Below are positions 15,314-25,598 of a stretch of 64,000 bases of DNA, one piece after another. The stretch spans positions 32,191 through 96,190 of the forward strand of contig JAFZUY010000050.1 in assembly GCA_017618075.1 (NCBI GenBank). The letters run 5' to 3'. Position numbers and translations under genes: made by a program. Within the stretch, counting starts at the first letter, position 1. Each line of letters starts with the position of its first letter. Below the pieces are notes generated by a model. It did not search any database. It saw only the letters and a program-made list of their open reading frames with translations, and was not told the DNA's origin. The stretch is from Lachnospiraceae bacterium (GTDB lineage: Bacteria; Bacillota; Clostridia; Lachnospirales; Lachnospiraceae).

Positions 15314-17977
15314 TTAGATGTATTTTAGGAACTTTTTGTTCTCATACATTTTTGCATCCGCGCGTTCAAAAACATCGGATAATTTTTTGTCGTTAACCGA
15401 GTCGTAATCCGCTATTCCGGTAGCTATTACAACGCCTTCTTTTTTGCCGATGTTTTTAATCACTTCGGAACGAATTTGTTTAAGAAGTTTTTCTCTGTTG
15501 ATGTAATCTCCCGCGTTTAATACTACCACAAATTCATCGCCGCCGATACGGTAAACGGGACTGTGCGTAAAAGTTGTGCAGATCAGTTTGGATGCTTCGA
15601 TAATGTACTCATCGCCGACTTTATGTCCCGCGGTATCGTTAATGATTTTAAGATTGTTTATATCGCAGACAATAACCGCAAACGGAGAAATTGCCGTACC
15701 TGCTGCCATTTTACGCTGCATGGATTCTTCGAATTCCTGATATGCGTTTTTGTTCTTGACTCCGGTAAGCTCGTCTTTTCTTGCAAACTCTCTCTGAGTG
15801 GTAAGTTCGCGAAGCTGCTCTTCTTCTTTTTTTACCTGTTCGTCAATGTTTTCCAAACCGATTACGAAGTGAACCTTATCGCTTGACCAGAGCACCGTCA
15901 GACGCATATTTTTCGTAATATCTTTGTCGATTATCTTAAAATCGATTCCGATCTTTTTCTTGCTCTCTAAATCTTTTATGAGGCTGTCTTTGTTTAAGAC
16001 ATCAAGCACGTTTTTCTTGTCTTCTGGAGATATTTCAAAATTGGATTCCTTTGAGATATCGTCAAAGAAATCTCCGCCGTTTTCTTTTATTTCAAACCTG
16101 CCTGTTTTCTTGCTGGTCCTGTACTCGGTATACTCTCCGCTTAACGAATTGACATTGTAAATAACGTCATATTTCGTTGCAAGGGACTCTGCGATACGCG
16201 TGTAGGTAATTCTCTCTTTTTCGGTATTATCCGATTCCTGTGTATGCGAAATGTAAATCGTTCTGCCAAGCTGTCCCGCTACATACTCGCCCTTATCAAC
16301 GATATCTCCGGACAGTACGCAAACCAAAATACCGTAAATATAATCCTTGAAGATAATCGGAAAAGCTATGAAGCCTCTTTTCTTCGAGGTAAGTTCTTCT
16401 CTCCTGAAAATATCGGCTATGGGACTCTTCTGTCTCTCGGGAGGAATTACAAAGAGCTCGCCCGCTTTTGTGTAGCAGCGAAGGCTGACCTCGTCCGGAT
16501 AGACATGTGCGTTATCCTTCTCAAAAATAGCAGGAGACTCAAACATGAAAAGCGACGCATCTTCGAGTCCGAGTTTGTCAAATCTTCCTACGATTGCACT
16601 AATCAGTTCGGTGCTCGAGGTGCTTATATCCATGCACTCGGTTAAGAAGTTTTCAAGGATAATTCTATTTGATGCAAAGCTCGAAGTCTCGGTGCTCATT
16701 CTTCTTGAGAGTGCCTGAATAGCGCTGTTTCTCATATGAATGAACAGACGGTTTATCGTAACGGCCGTGGAAGGATTTCTCTGAAGAGCGTTGAGCGAAT
16801 TCTGGAATTTAATCATGCTCTTTAACATCTTGGTGGAATCGGTATAGTCGGTCGCATTATTGTCAAAGAAAGTTTCGATAAGTTCCCTGGTCTCTTCGTA
16901 ATCTTCCTCGCTCATATATCTGTTTTTCAATGCTTTTATGATTCTGCTGATAAACTCATAAAAGAGTCGTCTTAAATCAACCGAATCTTCATCAATACGG
17001 TTATATCTGTATCTGTAAAAGCAGTCGTCGAATATTCTGTAAATAAACTCTTCATCCATATTTAATATCTCTAAGGATGAATAATCGTTTGATTCATAAT
17101 CACAGGAATCTCTGCCGTAAAGTTTGGTAGGAATCATTACGGATTCCGCCTGCTCTCCGTCAATCATTTTTAAAAGAAGTTCGAGTGATTTCTGGCCGAG
17201 TGTTACACTCTCTGCACCGATGGTTGCAAGAGACGGAATCATATCGCCTGCTTTTCTTGTATTGTCAAAACCGAATACATAAATGTCCTTGCCCGGAACG
17301 AGTCTTTTCTTTTTCAGGGCTTCGTAAAGACCTACTGCTGACTCGTCGTTTACGCAGAAAATTACTTCAAGATCCGGACATCTGTTTAAAAGTCTTTCGG
17401 ACTCGGGAATGGTATTTACGGACATATCCGTAGCTTCATAACACTCAGGCTTTAATTCGAGTTTGTATTTTTTAAGACAGTTTTCGTAGATGGCTTTTCT
17501 TCGACAGGAATCGAGGTTATCATCTCGCCCGCCCAACATTCCGAACTTCGTAAAATTACAGATGTTTACAAGATAATCCACGGCTTCCTTGATACCCGGC
17601 TCATTGTCGTAATTGACATTTACCATGCCTTCAAGTTCAGATACGAAAAACACCTTCGGAACATTCGCCAGAGTTTCAACAAATCTCTTGATGATAATCT
17701 GTTTTTTAACTTTGGCCATACTTCCGAGAGCAACCAGAAGACCGTCAAATTTGCAGAGCTCTTCGAGTCTGTAAATCGAATTGTAAACATTCTTGTAGCG
17801 CGACTGCATATCGTCTTCATGTCCGATATCCACATATTTGCCGGCTACAACCACTATTTCGACATCTCTGTTTTTGGGAACAGAACTGACAATACTGTGA
17901 ACAACGTCTTTTGCAAATTCGGTATAGACATTCTCGATGATAAGACCGATTGTCAGTTTGCTATCTTTTTTCATCAT
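15314..17977 (-). CDS. Substrate-binding-domain GGDEF diguanylate cyclase
   Basis: 887 residues. Residues 8-275 resemble the LacI/ribose-binding-protein sensor domain: LTIGLIIENVYTEFAKDVV, then FVSELEGMVNVNYDN, and DIYVFGFDNTRKAGDMIPSLATI (in part). No helix-turn-helix and no signal peptide are present. A helical linker, a GAF-like region (about 470-600) and a PAS-like region (about 610-720) follow. The C-terminal GGDEF domain (about 735-885) has DELTGVKNKNAY, VCDINNLKIINDTAGHKVGD and RIGGDEF, so it is probably an active diguanylate cyclase. It lies 21 bp downstream of the FIST-EAL gene. Two adjacent ATGs (17977 and 17974) are possible starts. Confidence 0.87.
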   Translation of the reverse strand: MMKKDSKLTIGLIIENVYTEFAKDVVHSIVSSVPKNRDVEIVVVAGKYVDIGHEDDMQSRYKNVYNSIYRLEELCKFDGLLVALGSMAKVKKQIIIKRFVETLANVPKVFFVSELEGMVNVNYDNEPGIKEAVDYLVNICNFTKFGMLGGRDDNLDSCRRKAIYENCLKKYKLELKPECYEATDMSVNTIPESERLLNRCPDLEVIFCVNDESAVGLYEALKKKRLVPGKDIYVFGFDNTRKAGDMIPSLATIGAESVTLGQKSLELLLKMIDGEQAESVMIPTKLYGRDSCDYESNDYSSLEILNMDEEFIYRIFDDCFYRYRYNRIDEDSVDLRRLFYEFISRIIKALKNRYMSEEDYEETRELIETFFDNNATDYTDSTKMLKSMIKFQNSLNALQRNPSTAVTINRLFIHMRNSAIQALSRRMSTETSSFASNRIILENFLTECMDISTSSTELISAIVGRFDKLGLEDASLFMFESPAIFEKDNAHVYPDEVSLRCYTKAGELFVIPPERQKSPIADIFRREELTSKKRGFIAFPIIFKDYIYGILVCVLSGDIVDKGEYVAGQLGRTIYISHTQESDNTEKERITYTRIAESLATKYDVIYNVNSLSGEYTEYRTSKKTGRFEIKENGGDFFDDISKESNFEISPEDKKNVLDVLNKDSLIKDLESKKKIGIDFKIIDKDITKNMRLTVLWSSDKVHFVIGLENIDEQVKKEEEQLRELTTQREFARKDELTGVKNKNAYQEFEESMQRKMAAGTAISPFAVIVCDINNLKIINDTAGHKVGDEYIIEASKLICTTFTHSPVYRIGGDEFVVVLNAGDYINREKLLKQIRSEVIKNIGKKEGVVIATGIADYDSVNDKKLSDVFERADAKMYENKKFLKYI

Positions 17978-17998
17978 TCCTTTATCCCCGTAAAATCA

Positions 17999-20527
17999 TT
18001 ACTCCAAATTAATTTCAGGTGTCGGTTTCGAGAATAAAAATCCCTGAGAATAATCCACTCCGAACCTGGTCATTTTCTCCTGTATTCCCTGATTCTCCAC
18101 ATACTCTGCCACGATGGCGATATCTCTGGTGGAAAAGTTCTTCCATCCTGCAATAATTGCTATCAGTTTTTCGGACTCTTCACTGTCACAGCATTGTTTT
18201 ACGATCGAACCGTCAATCTTGATAAAATCCGAATGAACACTCATCAAGTGCTGAAGATTCGAATAACCGCTTCCGAAATCGTCGATGGAAATCTTGCCGC
18301 CGAGTGCGTGGATTCTGTCGACGAAAGCAACCATTACGTCATACTCGTCTATATCTTCGTTTTCAAGTATTTCAAATACAAAGTTTCCGGGATGTTTTAC
18401 GGAAGCCATAAAATCAAAAATGTATTCCGTAAGTTCCGAATTCTTGATATCTCTGATTCCCATGTTAATGCTGACACTTGTCTTTTCGCAATCTTTGAAC
18501 ATATTAAACACTCTGGAAATCATTTTCTTTGAAAGCGAATCGTACAAATGTCCGAAGCTTCTTGCAACACCTAAAAACTCGTCGGGGTAATATACCTTTC
18601 CGTTTTCGTCCTCGAGTCTCATAAGCGATTCGTAATGGTGAATCTTATTTTCCCTGTTGTCATAAATTCCCTGGAAATAGGGAATAATTTTATCATGTGC
18701 AATCGCATAGTTAACCACATTTACCATGTGATATTTACGGCGGATGCTCTCTTCATCGAGCTGGTCGTTCGTGGGTGATGTAACAAAGAACTGAATGTTT
18801 TTGTTCATCATTTCGACTCTTGCCTTGGAATATGCGGATTCCATATTTTCCAGAGTACATCCGTCAATCAGGCAGAAAAGAGGCACAATTGCGATAAACT
18901 CTCTGGATGATTCAAAAAGAGTATTCTGTAAAATTTTCATCTCTTCTTCAAAGTCCGAAAGAGAAGTCTTGTACGAAGGCGATCCGATTGCGATATGCCA
19001 GCCTCTGATTAAATACATTTTATACTTCTTTTCCTGGCAGAATCTTGAACAGGTTGAAATATAGTTTTTGTATGTAAGATCGATGAGCTGTTTGGAAAAT
19101 ACGCTCTTCATACCGGCGTTGTCTGTAATATCTATCATACAGATTCTGTCGTATCCCTTGGCTGCGATATCGGTGTTTAATGCAACTTCGTTGGGCAGGG
19201 CTTCGCTCTCGTCCATTAAGAGTTTCTTTTCACAGCCTCTTAAGAATTCTTTCAGGCCGTATTCATCGTCATTTTCGTCGGAATCGTCGTTTTTGTATTC
19301 ACTCTCCATATCGATAATGTAATCGACGAGTCTTACGTTGTCATCTGCAAGCACTTCGGGATGAGAGAAAATAAAAGGATTGTAAATCTGTGTTCCGAAT
19401 TTTTCTCCTAAAACAGACAATGCGAAAGTACAGTTAGCAAAAGCAAATCTGCCGTTAATCGTCACGATTTCGCCGTCAGTCAGACAGCCGCTCATATTAG
19501 AATCGGTATATGCGGAAAGTTCCCATCTTGAAGCATTCGGATAAGCCTTTGAACGTAAGTGGCAGGAATATGCAAACAGTGTTTCGGACTTTTCGAAGTT
19601 CTCGATTTTTCTGAACATTTCGCGGTTGTCATCCACGACTTTTTTATCATAAATGAATGCTCTTTTAAGTTTTTTACCTGCTTTTATGAACTGGTTTGCC
19701 TTAAGAGGATTATCTTCATAATATTTTACGAATACAGGAACATTGTTGTCGCTGTATGCAAAGGGGAAGAGTTCAAAGAGCTTCTGGTCGGACTTAATCT
19801 TCTCGCCGATGCCTTTTTTATAAAGCTCTGCCGCATTTTTTCCGTCAAGGGAAATAATACTTCTGCCGGATGTTTCGGTTACCTCATAATCTTTGCCAAC
19901 GGTTTCAATACCCGAGGCACACGAAGTAACGCATTCAACATCAGCACCGATTACTGCTGCGATAAGCACCGCTTCATCGGATGCACCGCTCTCGTCGAAT
20001 ACAAATCCGGGCGCATATTCATTTTCATACATTGCTTCGGAAGAAATGGCGAAACCGCCGAGCATATTCGCGTTGGGATATTTGTCGTTGCATTTATCCA
20101 CATAGTCGTATACGTTGAAATATTTTGAAGAAAGGAATGTAAGAAGAAGTTTAATGTTTTCATCATTCAAAACATCAGCCGTTCTCTTGCAGAGTTCCTC
20201 GCCCGAAAGTATTCCTTCGTTGTCTTTATACGTAAAAGGAATCATTACGGACTGAAACTTTGCATTGTCGCTCTGTGTGACGGAAACAATACACTGGTTT
20301 CTGTAGATTTTTCCCTGGTAAATAACACCGGAAGTACTGGTTCCGATGATCTTAACCTTGGGTACTATATGTTTTATGAATCTGGCGAGGTCGACAGCCT
20401 CATCTTTCTGATGGATAGCCGTGTGAATTCTGACCAATACATCGCCTTTTTCATCATTAATTCGAATCTGATTAAGCGTTTCTGCAAGTTTCACTCTGGA
20501 AACGTACTGAAAGTTCCACGTAAACAT
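17999..20527 (-). CDS. FIST sensor / degenerate GGDEF / EAL phosphodiesterase
   Basis: 842 residues. The N-terminal 380 match FIST domains (proposed small-ligand sensors), with VKIIGTSTSGVIYQGK and PNANMLGGFAISSEAMYE. The middle segment (about 450-590) looks like a degenerate GGDEF in which the signature is replaced by RGWHIAIG. The EAL domain (about 600-842) keeps catalytic residues: YESLMRL (ESL instead of EAL), SINMGIRD, FVFEILENE, ISIDDFGSGYSNL, FIKIDGSIV and AEYVE. It should therefore hydrolyse c-di-GMP. GGAGGAGAGAAT precedes the ATG. It is co-transcribed with the GGDEF gene, giving an antagonistic enzyme pair. Confidence 0.86.
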   Translation of the reverse strand: MFTWNFQYVSRVKLAETLNQIRINDEKGDVLVRIHTAIHQKDEAVDLARFIKHIVPKVKIIGTSTSGVIYQGKIYRNQCIVSVTQSDNAKFQSVMIPFTYKDNEGILSGEELCKRTADVLNDENIKLLLTFLSSKYFNVYDYVDKCNDKYPNANMLGGFAISSEAMYENEYAPGFVFDESGASDEAVLIAAVIGADVECVTSCASGIETVGKDYEVTETSGRSIISLDGKNAAELYKKGIGEKIKSDQKLFELFPFAYSDNNVPVFVKYYEDNPLKANQFIKAGKKLKRAFIYDKKVVDDNREMFRKIENFEKSETLFAYSCHLRSKAYPNASRWELSAYTDSNMSGCLTDGEIVTINGRFAFANCTFALSVLGEKFGTQIYNPFIFSHPEVLADDNVRLVDYIIDMESEYKNDDSDENDDEYGLKEFLRGCEKKLLMDESEALPNEVALNTDIAAKGYDRICMIDITDNAGMKSVFSKQLIDLTYKNYISTCSRFCQEKKYKMYLIRGWHIAIGSPSYKTSLSDFEEEMKILQNTLFESSREFIAIVPLFCLIDGCTLENMESAYSKARVEMMNKNIQFFVTSPTNDQLDEESIRRKYHMVNVVNYAIAHDKIIPYFQGIYDNRENKIHHYESLMRLEDENGKVYYPDEFLGVARSFGHLYDSLSKKMISRVFNMFKDCEKTSVSINMGIRDIKNSELTEYIFDFMASVKHPGNFVFEILENEDIDEYDVMVAFVDRIHALGGKISIDDFGSGYSNLQHLMSVHSDFIKIDGSIVKQCCDSEESEKLIAIIAGWKNFSTRDIAIVAEYVENQGIQEKMTRFGVDYSQGFLFSKPTPEINLE

Positions 20528-20596
20528 ATTCTCTCCTCCAAAATTATACCCTCAGTATTATTTTACCACCGAAATTTAAATCGGCAAATTTTTTTG

Positions 20597-20626
20597 TTGA
20601 CTTAATATACAAATTATATATATAAT
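20597..20626 (+). promoter_or_regulatory. Promoter of the ABC exporter operon
   Basis: TTGACT (20597-20602), an 18-bp AT-rich spacer and TATAAT (20621-20626) lie 36 bp before the ATG at 20662. The divergent FIST-EAL gene starts 134 bp away on the other strand. Confidence 0.7.
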
Positions 20627-20661
20627 AGCGCTTATTCATTACTAATTTAGGGTATTTTGAC

Positions 20662-22500
20662 ATGGACGAAAAAAAGACTAAAAAGAACAATACCTTCAGA
20701 CGTACCGCATACGCCTTAAAACTCGTTTGGGAAGCCGACAAACTGCTTCTTGTTTTTTCTATATTCAAAAACTCGATTGAGCAGATATTCTACGTATTTT
20801 TCTTCGTATATCTGACCAAATTCATATTCAACTGTATCGAGAGAAATATTGAGTACAGCAAGCTTTTCTGGTTCCTTATCATAGCCTGCTTAGGCCATAT
20901 CTGCGTGCATTTCACATGCGGCTGGTACGAGGCGTACAGAAAGGTCAAAACCCCCGAGGTCTACAGATATATATTCCACCGCGTGATGGATTTGTCGGAT
21001 TCGCTCGAATTAAAAGACTACGAAAACCCCGAATTCTATGATAAATACGCCAGAGCCCTCGACCGCGTCGTTGACTCAGCCATCGATCTGGCCATTAAAT
21101 TCGGCGTTTACTTCGGTAATGTGGTCTCCACAATCGCATCGCTTGTAATCATCGTAATGGTTGACCCGGTACTTCTCGTATTTATGATAGTTCCGATGTT
21201 TGTGAGCCTCTACTTTGGCAACAAAAACGGCAAATGCAACTACGAGAGAGAAAATGCCATCACAAGAGATAAAAGAATCGCAGACTACGTAAAACGTGTT
21301 TACTACGAGAAGAAATATGCCGCAGAGGTGCGCCTCTTTGACATCAACTCCATCATGCTTGAAAAGCAGGAAGATGCGGTCGACAGAATGGAAAAAGTTT
21401 CGATGAAATACCGTATGAAATCGGCTCTCTTTTCTTTTATCATGAAGGGCAGCTATTCGATATTCGCAGGCATCATCGCTTACTTTTATGTTGTTGCAAG
21501 AGTTAAATTCGGACATGCGACCGATATTTCAAGTTACGTTGCAATGATAACCGCAATGTCGTTTTCGACCAACCAGTTAAAACAGGCGGTTGAAAACAGA
21601 ATATTCTTAAGCAATGAAAGCCGACTCTTTGCGAACCTCGAGGAGTTCCTTGAACGCCCCATAAAAGAAAAAGAAGAGAAAATTCTCATCGACGAGATTA
21701 AAAGCATCGAACTTAAGAACGTTTCTTTTACCTATCCCGGTGCAAAGAGCGAGACCTTAAAAGATATAAGTTTCAAATGGAACAAAGGCGACAGACTCGC
21801 CATCGTCGGCTATAACGGTGCGGGCAAAACCACGCTCATAAAGCTTCTGATGGGCCTCTATGAAATTCAGTCCGGCGAAATCCTCGTAAACGGAATCAAC
21901 ATACAGGATATCGACGGCAATTCGTACAGAAAAAGATTCGGAACGGTTTTCCAGGATCTGCAGGTATTCGCAATGCCTCTTATAGAAAACGTGCTCATGA
22001 GAAGACCTGAGGGCGAGGAAGACTATAAGACGGCCGAGAAGGCCCTTAAAAACGCTCAGTTTGAAGTAAATCACCCCGGCCTTATAAAAGGTCTGGATAC
22101 TGTCGTAAGCCGCGAATTTGACGAAGAGGGCTTCGTTCCTTCGGGCGGTCAGGCACAGAAGATTGCCATCGCCAGAGTCTTCGCAGCGAAGCCCGACATG
22201 GTCATCCTCGATGAGCCATCCAGCGCTCTCGATCCTCTGGCCGAATACAATATGTACAACAATATGATGAAACTCTCCGAAGGACGAGGTGTGATTTTTA
22301 TATCGCACAGACTCTCCTCCGCGAGAATGGCAGATAAAATCTACTTAATGAAAGACGGCGAAGTCGTTGAAAGCGGAACACATGAAGAGCTGATAGCACT
22401 GAATAAGTACTATCATGAAATGTTCACGCTCCAGGCCGAAAACTATCAGGAAAGTCTGCCCGAAGAAATGCTGAAAGGAGCTGAGGCGTTTTATGGCTAA
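20662..22500 (+). CDS. ABC exporter half-transporter (subunit 1)
   Basis: 612 residues with an N-terminal six-helix ABC exporter domain (about 25-320) and a C-terminal ATPase (about 350-590). Motifs are Walker A GYNGAGKTT, Q-loop FQDLQ, signature PSGGQAQK, Walker B MVILDEPSSALDP and H-loop ISHRLSS. The catalytic glutamate is present, so this ATP site looks active. The stop overlaps the ATG of the second half-transporter by 8 bp, which indicates a heterodimer. The substrate is unknown: drugs, lipids or peptides are all possible, and no peptidase domain or peptide precursor is seen. Confidence 0.9.
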   Translation: MDEKKTKKNNTFRRTAYALKLVWEADKLLLVFSIFKNSIEQIFYVFFFVYLTKFIFNCIERNIEYSKLFWFLIIACLGHICVHFTCGWYEAYRKVKTPEVYRYIFHRVMDLSDSLELKDYENPEFYDKYARALDRVVDSAIDLAIKFGVYFGNVVSTIASLVIIVMVDPVLLVFMIVPMFVSLYFGNKNGKCNYERENAITRDKRIADYVKRVYYEKKYAAEVRLFDINSIMLEKQEDAVDRMEKVSMKYRMKSALFSFIMKGSYSIFAGIIAYFYVVARVKFGHATDISSYVAMITAMSFSTNQLKQAVENRIFLSNESRLFANLEEFLERPIKEKEEKILIDEIKSIELKNVSFTYPGAKSETLKDISFKWNKGDRLAIVGYNGAGKTTLIKLLMGLYEIQSGEILVNGINIQDIDGNSYRKRFGTVFQDLQVFAMPLIENVLMRRPEGEEDYKTAEKALKNAQFEVNHPGLIKGLDTVVSREFDEEGFVPSGGQAQKIAIARVFAAKPDMVILDEPSSALDPLAEYNMYNNMMKLSEGRGVIFISHRLSSARMADKIYLMKDGEVVESGTHEELIALNKYYHEMFTLQAENYQESLPEEMLKGAEAFYG

Positions 22501-24307
22501 AAACAAAGAAGACAAAATCTCAATCAGACGATTAATCAGCAACACGGCATTTATGATTAAATACGCAGCTAAATACGACAAGCCGTTAATCATCAAGATA
22601 TTCCTGATGAACCTAATATTAAAGGCCGCAATGTCGTTAAACGGCACATTTATCCTAAAGATGATAATCGACGGTCTGACAGGCGAAGCTACTTTCGGCG
22701 ATATCGCAATTATCCTTTTGATATCTCTCGCACTTGTAGTCTGCATCGAATGGATCAATCAGATTCTCGAAGAATGGACCAAAGCGAAAATCATCAAGCT
22801 CGACGGCAAAATCCAGAGAGATCTCGTCGAGAAAAACAGCAAGATGGATTTGATATATTACGATAATCCGGACTACTATGATACCTACGTTTTCGTCGCA
22901 AACAACGCGGACCATATGATAGAAGGCGCCGTTGTAATATCAAGTAAGATATTCGGCGGAATTGTGGCACTGCTTGTTGCTGCAGCATTAATCCTTACCA
23001 TCAATCCGTTCCTTGCGGTATTCCCCATCGTAGGCTTTGTAGTCAATCTCATCACGAGATTTAAGATGGAGGAAATCGAATACACCTGGTGGCTTGAATT
23101 TAAAAAGCATTTAAGAAAAGCCGATTATTCAAAGCGTGTGTTCTATCAGCCCGAGTATGCAAAGGAATGCAAGTTAACCAACGTAAAAGAACCATTAAGA
23201 CTCCAGTTTGACGAGGCACTCGATGCCGCTTCCGCAGCAGGCAGAAAATACACTCCTCTTCTTACATGGATATCTCTTTTAAACTGGATAACGGTATTTA
23301 CGGTACTCTCGTTCTTCGCGGTACCCGCATACCTTGGATACCTTGCGCTCGTGCTTCGTAAAATCGCACTCGGCGAAGTTGCATCGGCCAACAACGCGGC
23401 AAACTACGTAAGAGGAAACTTAAACGAAATCAATTACTGTCTCGTTGATTTTCAGATTATCGGACAGTATGCGGAGAAGTTCAGAAAACTCCTTGATTAT
23501 GAGCCCGTGATTGAAGTGGCGGATGGTCTGACACCGGATAAAGGCGCAGGCTCGCTTGAACTTTCGAATGTAAGCTTCCGCTATCCGAACACTGAAAAAG
23601 ACACCCTAAAAGATATATCCATCGAAATAAAGCCCGGCGAAAAGATTGCCATCGTAGGCGAAAACGGCGCAGGCAAAACAACCTTCGTAAAACTTTTGAT
23701 GCGTCTCTACGATGTAACGGACGGAAGCATTAAATATAACGGTCACGATATCAGAGAATACAAAACAAAAGAGTATCGTAAAAAGATAAGTGCGGTATTC
23801 CAGGACTACAATATTTACGCAACAACACTCGCTGAAAACGTGCTCTTAAGGACATACAAGAAAGAAGATGAAAAGGACGTAATCGCAGCACTTAAGAAAG
23901 CGGACTTTTCAAAGAAACTTTCAAAGCTTCCCGACGGTATATTTACAAATCTAACGAGGGAATTTTCCGAGGACGGTGTCAATCTCTCAGGCGGTGAAAG
24001 CCAGAAGATTGCAATCTCAAGAGTATTCTTAAACGACGAGGACCGTGCGATTTCAATCCTTGACGAACCGTCATCCGCACTTGATCCCGTATCGGAATAC
24101 AAGCTTAACAAAAACCTGATTGACCACGCACAAAACGATACGGTTATCTTTATCTCTCATCGTCTTTCAACCACCAGGATGGCCGATCGAATTTATCTCT
24201 TTGAGAATGGCTCGATCATCGAGCAGGGCAGCCACGAAGAACTGATGGCACATAACGGACGATACCGTGAAATGTTCGACAGACAGGCGAAGAATTATAT
24301 CTCATAA
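22493..24307 (+). CDS. ABC exporter half-transporter (subunit 2)
   Basis: 604 residues with the same architecture as its partner. The membrane domain covers about 15-315. The ATPase has GENGAGKTT, FQDYN, NLSGGESQK, ISILDEPSSALDP and ISHRLST. Both subunits have canonical ATP-binding and hydrolysis residues, unlike many heterodimeric exporters with one degenerate site. It is translated from GGAG inside the end of subunit 1. The operon ends at the hairpin at 24318-24346. Confidence 0.9.
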   Translation: MAKNKEDKISIRRLISNTAFMIKYAAKYDKPLIIKIFLMNLILKAAMSLNGTFILKMIIDGLTGEATFGDIAIILLISLALVVCIEWINQILEEWTKAKIIKLDGKIQRDLVEKNSKMDLIYYDNPDYYDTYVFVANNADHMIEGAVVISSKIFGGIVALLVAAALILTINPFLAVFPIVGFVVNLITRFKMEEIEYTWWLEFKKHLRKADYSKRVFYQPEYAKECKLTNVKEPLRLQFDEALDAASAAGRKYTPLLTWISLLNWITVFTVLSFFAVPAYLGYLALVLRKIALGEVASANNAANYVRGNLNEINYCLVDFQIIGQYAEKFRKLLDYEPVIEVADGLTPDKGAGSLELSNVSFRYPNTEKDTLKDISIEIKPGEKIAIVGENGAGKTTFVKLLMRLYDVTDGSIKYNGHDIREYKTKEYRKKISAVFQDYNIYATTLAENVLLRTYKKEDEKDVIAALKKADFSKKLSKLPDGIFTNLTREFSEDGVNLSGGESQKIAISRVFLNDEDRAISILDEPSSALDPVSEYKLNKNLIDHAQNDTVIFISHRLSTTRMADRIYLFENGSIIEQGSHEELMAHNGRYREMFDRQAKNYIS

Positions 24308-24317
24308 AAAAAGAAAA

Positions 24318-24350
24318 GTGCCTGGCACGCTACACATGCCAGGCACCTAT
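24318..24350. terminator. Bidirectional terminator built on a GTGCCTGGCA palindrome
   Basis: GTGCCTGGCA pairs perfectly with TGCCAGGCAC around a 9-nt loop, with A-rich DNA on the left and CTATTTT on the right. It separates the ABC operon from the convergent LRR lipoprotein gene. The core GCCAGGCAC recurs twice at 56109-56157, so this may be a domesticated dispersed repeat. Confidence 0.8.
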
Positions 24351-24356
24351 TTTAAA

Positions 24357-25598
24357 TTAATAGATCAGTTTGCAGTTAAGAGGAACCTGAATCTGGCCTT
24401 CATGACCTTCAACGCCGTCCCAAGCCTGTCTGTCACTGATAGTATTCTTTTCGCCGTTCTCAACAACGTCAATTAACATCGGACAATTGCTGATATCAAG
24501 CTCTTTAAGCTTCAAAAACTGAATATCAAGATACTGTAATTCAGGATTGTTGCTAAAATCAAGTTCTGTGATTTCTCCGCCCTGACAGGAGAAGAGATTA
24601 AGTTTAGGATTAGCGCTTACGTCTATTGTCTTGATTGGAGCGTCGTCTATAATCAAACGATCCAGATTTGGATTGTGGCTTAAATCAAGTGTTTTAATAT
24701 TTGACCATCCGCAGGTCAAACCCTTAAGATTTTCATTTGCGCTTACATCTATTGATTCCATAGGGGTATGATCAATTCCCAAATCTTCCAGATTAATGTT
24801 TTTGCTTACATCAAGTTCGGTAATATCATTTCCACGAAGATAAGCAATTCTAAGATTAGGATTGTTGCTTAAATCAATTTCGGTAAGCAGGTTGTTTCCG
24901 CAATGAAGATAATCCAGACTTTCCAATGAACTTAAATCCAGTTCTTCTATCGAACATGTAAAGCAGTTAAAAATTGCCAGATTAGGATTATCAAGCTTTA
25001 TTGACTTTAACTCCTTATTATAATCACATGACACTTTTGCAAGTGAGGGGCATACCGACAAATCCAATTCTTTCAGATTGTTGTTTGATATATGAAAGTT
25101 TACAAGTTTTTCGTTTTTGCTTAAATCTACTTCTTCGATGGCATTGCTCGTGGCATAAATTTCCAACAGATTAGGTAAATATTCTATTCCTTCAAGAGAC
25201 TTGCAGTCAGCATCCGAAGGCTCTGCTCCGTATCCTCTTGAACCGTGTACATCGAGGATTTCCGCATATCCGATTTCTTCAGAAGAAAGAACTCCGTCCT
25301 CATCATCATCGAAGCAATCAGCGACAGCTGTTCTTAATACTTCATCAGGGAAATGTTCTTCATCAATTGCAATCGGTTCAAAATCAAACTCTTCGTCTTC
25401 ATCTTCGTCCACAACCACTATAATGGGCTGTTCTTTTACTTCCTCTTCTTCCTCATCATCTACACCTGTAGGAAGGGGTGGCGTTTCAATGATCTGAGTT
25501 GTTACTTCTTCTTTTGTTACAGTACTCACAGGCGAAGCACATCCTGCAAGACTTAATCCGACAATTCCGATTAAAGAAATGTACAAGCTTTTTTTCAT
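24357..25598 (-). CDS. Leucine-rich-repeat lipoprotein with EF-hand-like loop
   Basis: 413 residues. The signal peptide ends in LSLAGC, a good lipobox with cysteine at about 19, so it is anchored outside the membrane. An acidic linker (about 30-75) is followed by CFDDDEDGVLSSEEI, which fits a calcium-binding EF-hand/dockerin-like loop. Residues 130-385 are about eleven LRRs of roughly 21 residues with the consensus L-x-x-LDLS-x-NP-x-L. AGGAGGATGAAAAA precedes the ATG. Such bacterial surface LRR proteins usually bind protein or glycan ligands; no ligand is evident. It has no co-transcribed neighbour. Confidence 0.87.
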   Translation of the reverse strand: MKKSLYISLIGIVGLSLAGCASPVSTVTKEEVTTQIIETPPLPTGVDDEEEEEVKEQPIIVVVDEDEDEEFDFEPIAIDEEHFPDEVLRTAVADCFDDDEDGVLSSEEIGYAEILDVHGSRGYGAEPSDADCKSLEGIEYLPNLLEIYATSNAIEEVDLSKNEKLVNFHISNNNLKELDLSVCPSLAKVSCDYNKELKSIKLDNPNLAIFNCFTCSIEELDLSSLESLDYLHCGNNLLTEIDLSNNPNLRIAYLRGNDITELDVSKNINLEDLGIDHTPMESIDVSANENLKGLTCGWSNIKTLDLSHNPNLDRLIIDDAPIKTIDVSANPKLNLFSCQGGEITELDFSNNPELQYLDIQFLKLKELDISNCPMLIDVVENGEKNTISDRQAWDGVEGHEGQIQVPLNCKLIY

